Assembly (NCBI RefSeq): GCF_037042905.1
Contig: NC_087245.1
Location: forward strand, 24,862,501 to 24,926,500
Source: Lytechinus pictus
Taxonomy: Eukaryota; Echinodermata; Echinoidea; Temnopleuroida; Toxopneustidae
Direction: 5' to 3'
Length of the DNA stretch: 64,000 nt
The notes below the pieces were generated by a model, which was not told where the DNA came from, did not search any database, and saw only the letters and a list, made by a program, of their open reading frames with translations. The translations under genes were made by a program, and so were the position numbers. Positions 63,276 to 64,000 of the stretch are shown piece after piece; position 1 is the stretch's first letter; every line of letters begins with the position of its first letter.

Positions 63276-64000
63276 CCTGTCTTTTTTAATTAACACATAT
63301 TATCATGCTTGAAATGTACAACACCCTCAGATAGAATGCAAAATAATGTTGATTTTAAAAAGCCTCTCTTGTTCTTTTCATAAATTGATTGACAACTATT
63401 TACATTCAAGAATTTCTGCTGGCGAGATCGAAGATGGCGAGAGAGGGGGGAGAGGGGGGGGCAGGGGGTCATCTACTCAGAATTAGCTGCAGAATGAATT
63501 CTTTCATTGAAAATTATTTTCAGATGCTTTTATTATTTGTTACCGTAATACTAGAGCAAAGGATGAAAGAATAAATACATGTCTAGGGAATTTTGAACGT
63601 GTATATAAAAGTAATATCCGTTTAATCTCGGGCCTTTCTCGGTCTCTCAAGTTTGAGACCAGGAATCATGTAAACACCAAAAACGCTCTTCGGCTCTTGA
63701 TGTTTACAAGTCAATACATGTTTTCATTATGCATTTAACATATCAAAGTTGATTTCCAAACCTCAGTATTATTTTTATCGAAAATGTCAAAATTCTCGAT
63801 TTTATTCCCACAGTGTATAAATGCTGTTTAACTTTAAGTCCATCACGCTAAAAACTAATTATTTAAGCTTTAAAAAGGATGTTAAACTGTTTTGAAGTTC
63901 TTTAAAAATAATTCACCAATTAAGAATTATATTAAATGTTTAAACAACTTGGGAGTTATGGGCTGAAACGTGCTATTTTTTTTACCATGCAGATTATTTC
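63276..64000. other. no recognisable feature
   Basis: AT-rich flank with a G-rich patch (63440-63468) and a short inverted pair (catgtaaacacc and gatgtttacaag, 63668-63710). No gene was supported. Confidence 0.45.

Overview
The window looks like nuclear DNA of a marine invertebrate, most likely an echinoderm such as a sea urchin. It is AT-rich, with long introns, GT-AG splice sites, many short inverted-repeat transposons, tRNA-like SINE debris, long C/G and T/A homopolymers, and large satellite arrays. This placement is an inference from style; no species-diagnostic gene was recognised. No prokaryotic features, CRISPR arrays, rRNA or intact tRNA genes were seen.

Region 1 (1-5640) is AT-rich and mostly non-coding. 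It holds a palindromic AT satellite with a 31-bp period, a hairpin of roughly 90-bp arms, and a SINE-like tRNA relic.

Region 2 (5641-16895, + strand) holds the only convincing gene: the 3' part of an ADAMTS/ADAMTS-like extracellular protein. Its exons encode the second half of the spacer domain, two thrombospondin type-1 repeats, a Ser/Thr-rich mucin-like stretch and two CUB domains ending in a stop. Exon phases agree at nearly every junction. Two in-frame stops (TGA at 6695 and TAA at 9820) need explaining. The mucin segment has two candidate acceptors of the same phase. It also has an alternative ending in a hydrophobic tail, suggesting soluble (CUB) and membrane-anchored forms. A TA-flanked Tc1/mariner-like foldback element lies in the intron before the first CUB exon.

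Region 3 (16896-30630) holds several small inverted-repeat elements, strand-biased purine/pyrimidine tracts, a 26-bp minisatellite and a diverged array of ~105-110-bp repeats (about 23130-30020).

Region 4 (30640-45335) is a 14.7-kb satellite of ~45-bp monomers. Inside it are five nearly identical 2,401-bp higher-order copies (about 32372-44376). This is the most striking structure in the window.

Region 5 (45336-58450) holds a four-copy diverged segmental duplication carrying repeated splice-donor-like sites on the minus strand. It is interrupted by a ~285-bp satellite (48040-51780) bracketed by two related elements rich in TGACCT half-sites. A candidate minus-strand exon lies at 58128-58408.

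Region 6 (58451-64000) contains a 3.4-kb foldback with inverted arms of about 1.8 and 1.4 kb. Apart from the ADAMTS-like gene, most of the window is repeat biology rather than genes working together.
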